In this document: positions 5,487 to 6,185 of the stretch, piece after piece
How positions within the stretch are numbered: the stretch's first letter is position 1
Layout: every line of letters starts with the position of its first letter
NCBI GenBank assembly: GCA_029850565.1
Contig: JARCRR010000228.1
Coordinates: 1-6,185, forward strand
DNA length: 6,185 nt
Source of the DNA: Gallionella sp.
Lineage (GTDB): Bacteria > Pseudomonadota > Gammaproteobacteria > Burkholderiales > Gallionellaceae
Direction: 5' to 3'
The notes under the pieces: model-generated
Told to the model about the DNA's origin: nothing
Seen by the model: only the letters and a program-made list of their open reading frames with translations
The model's database searches: none
Position numbers and translations under genes: made by a program

Positions 5487-6185
5487 ATGAGTAGCAATAC
5501 CTCCGTCGCATCGGCCCCTGCATCCAATTTCATCCGCACCATCATTGACGGCGACCTTGCCAGCGGCAAGCATAGTTCGATCCATACACGTTTCCCGCCC
5601 GAGCCGAACGGTTACTTGCACGTCGGTCATGCCAAATCCATCTGCCTCAACTTCGGTCTGGCCAAGGACTACAACGGCCTGTGCAACCTGCGCTTCGACG
5701 ATACCAACCCGGAGAAGGAGAGCGAGGAATACGCGCTCTCCATCCAGGACGACGTGCGCTGGCTGGGTTTTCAGTGGAACGGCGAAGTACGCTGGGCCTC
5801 TGACTATTTCGATGCGCTGTACGACTTCGCGGTGGAACTCATCAACAAAGGCTTGGCCTATGTGGACGACCTCACGCCCGAGCAGATGCGCGAATACCGC
5901 GGCACGCTGACCCAGCCGGGCAAGAACAGTCCCAACCGCGACCGGGCTGTCGCGGAGAACCTCGACCTGTTCACGCGCATGAAGGCCGGCGAGTTCGCCG
6001 ACGGCGCGATGGTGTTGCGTGCCAAGATCGACATGGCTTCGCCCAACATGAACCTGCGCGATCCGGCCATCTACCGCATCCGCCGCGCGCACCACATCCG
6101 CACCGGCGACAAGTGGTGCATCTATCCGATGTACGACTACACGCACTGCATCTCCGACGCGCTGGAAGGCATCACCCATTCCATC
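5487..6185 (+). CDS. glnS: Glutaminyl-tRNA synthetase, N-terminal 233 residues (runs off the right edge)
   Basis: GlnRS is a class I aminoacyl-tRNA synthetase that charges tRNA-Gln with glutamine in the cytoplasm at the cost of ATP. The frame is open from ATG 5487 to the window end. It reads NFIRTIIDGDLASGKH, the ATP-binding PPEPNGYLHVGH (class I HIGH motif as HVGH, residues 45-48), RFDDTNP (69-75), YRGTLTQPGKNSP, AKIDMASP and KWCIYPMYDYTHCISDALEG. All are close to E. coli GlnS, whose total length is about 554 residues. The KMSKS-type loop and the anticodon-binding beta barrels lie beyond the window. The motif set, especially PPEPNGYLH and the CNLRFDDTNP block, separates GlnRS from bacterial GluRS. 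The chosen ATG leaves a 13-residue tail before NFIR, as is usual in proteobacteria. The Shine-Dalgarno is weak (GAGCACTTACCCAAA before the ATG). A long antisense open frame overlaps it and is not a gene. It is divergent from the TPR gene. Confidence 0.97.
   Translation, partial: MSSNTSVASAPASNFIRTIIDGDLASGKHSSIHTRFPPEPNGYLHVGHAKSICLNFGLAKDYNGLCNLRFDDTNPEKESEEYALSIQDDVRWLGFQWNGEVRWASDYFDALYDFAVELINKGLAYVDDLTPEQMREYRGTLTQPGKNSPNRDRAVAENLDLFTRMKAGEFADGAMVLRAKIDMASPNMNLRDPAIYRIRRAHHIRTGDKWCIYPMYDYTHCISDALEGITHSI

Noticed and set aside
5478..6179. 233-codon open frame on the minus strand
   Set aside because: It is antisense to glnS, which is unmistakable from its motifs. The product is the Val/Arg/His-rich composition expected from the reverse of a GC-rich gene.

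Overview
The window reads as a chromosomal segment of a moderately GC-rich Gram-negative bacterium, most likely a betaproteobacterium. The assignment rests on the LpxH (lipid A pathway), the PpiB-type cyclophilin and GlnRS sequences, and on promoter-like GGTAGAAT and GGTAAAAT motifs. A freshwater or iron-oxidising relative of the Nitrosomonadales/Gallionellaceae is a guess from gene neighbourhood, not something the sequence proves.

Layout. (i) Positions 2-1516 (+) hold the 3' part of a c-di-GMP signalling protein: the end of a GAF-like sensor, an intact GGDEF domain and an EAL domain. (ii) Convergent with it, on the minus strand, is a four-gene run read from about 5311 down to 1564. Its order is a secreted TPR protein with a C-terminal NTF2-like domain, a secreted L,D-transpeptidase-family (YkuD) protein with the same kind of C-terminal domain, a signal-peptide-bearing cyclophilin, and lpxH. 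The first two genes are 7 bp apart. The second and third are separated by a 145-bp imperfect palindrome (2961-3105) that contains the stop codon of one gene and supplies the ribosome binding site of the next. (iii) Divergent from this run, glnS starts at 5487 (+) and runs off the right edge. The 175-bp gap holds plausible promoters for both directions.

How the genes fit together. The minus-strand run looks like a cell-envelope module: peptidoglycan side-chain processing (YkuD protein plus a TPR partner candidate), periplasmic protein folding (cyclophilin) and lipid A synthesis (LpxH). The c-di-GMP enzyme and glnS are neighbours without an obvious functional link.

Most worth a second look are the palindromic element between ldt and ppi; a strong internal Shine-Dalgarno and ATG in the cyclophilin gene, exactly where cytosolic PpiB normally begins; and the shared C-terminal domain in the TPR/YkuD gene pair. 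No phage, CRISPR, tRNA, rRNA or complete insertion sequence was seen.
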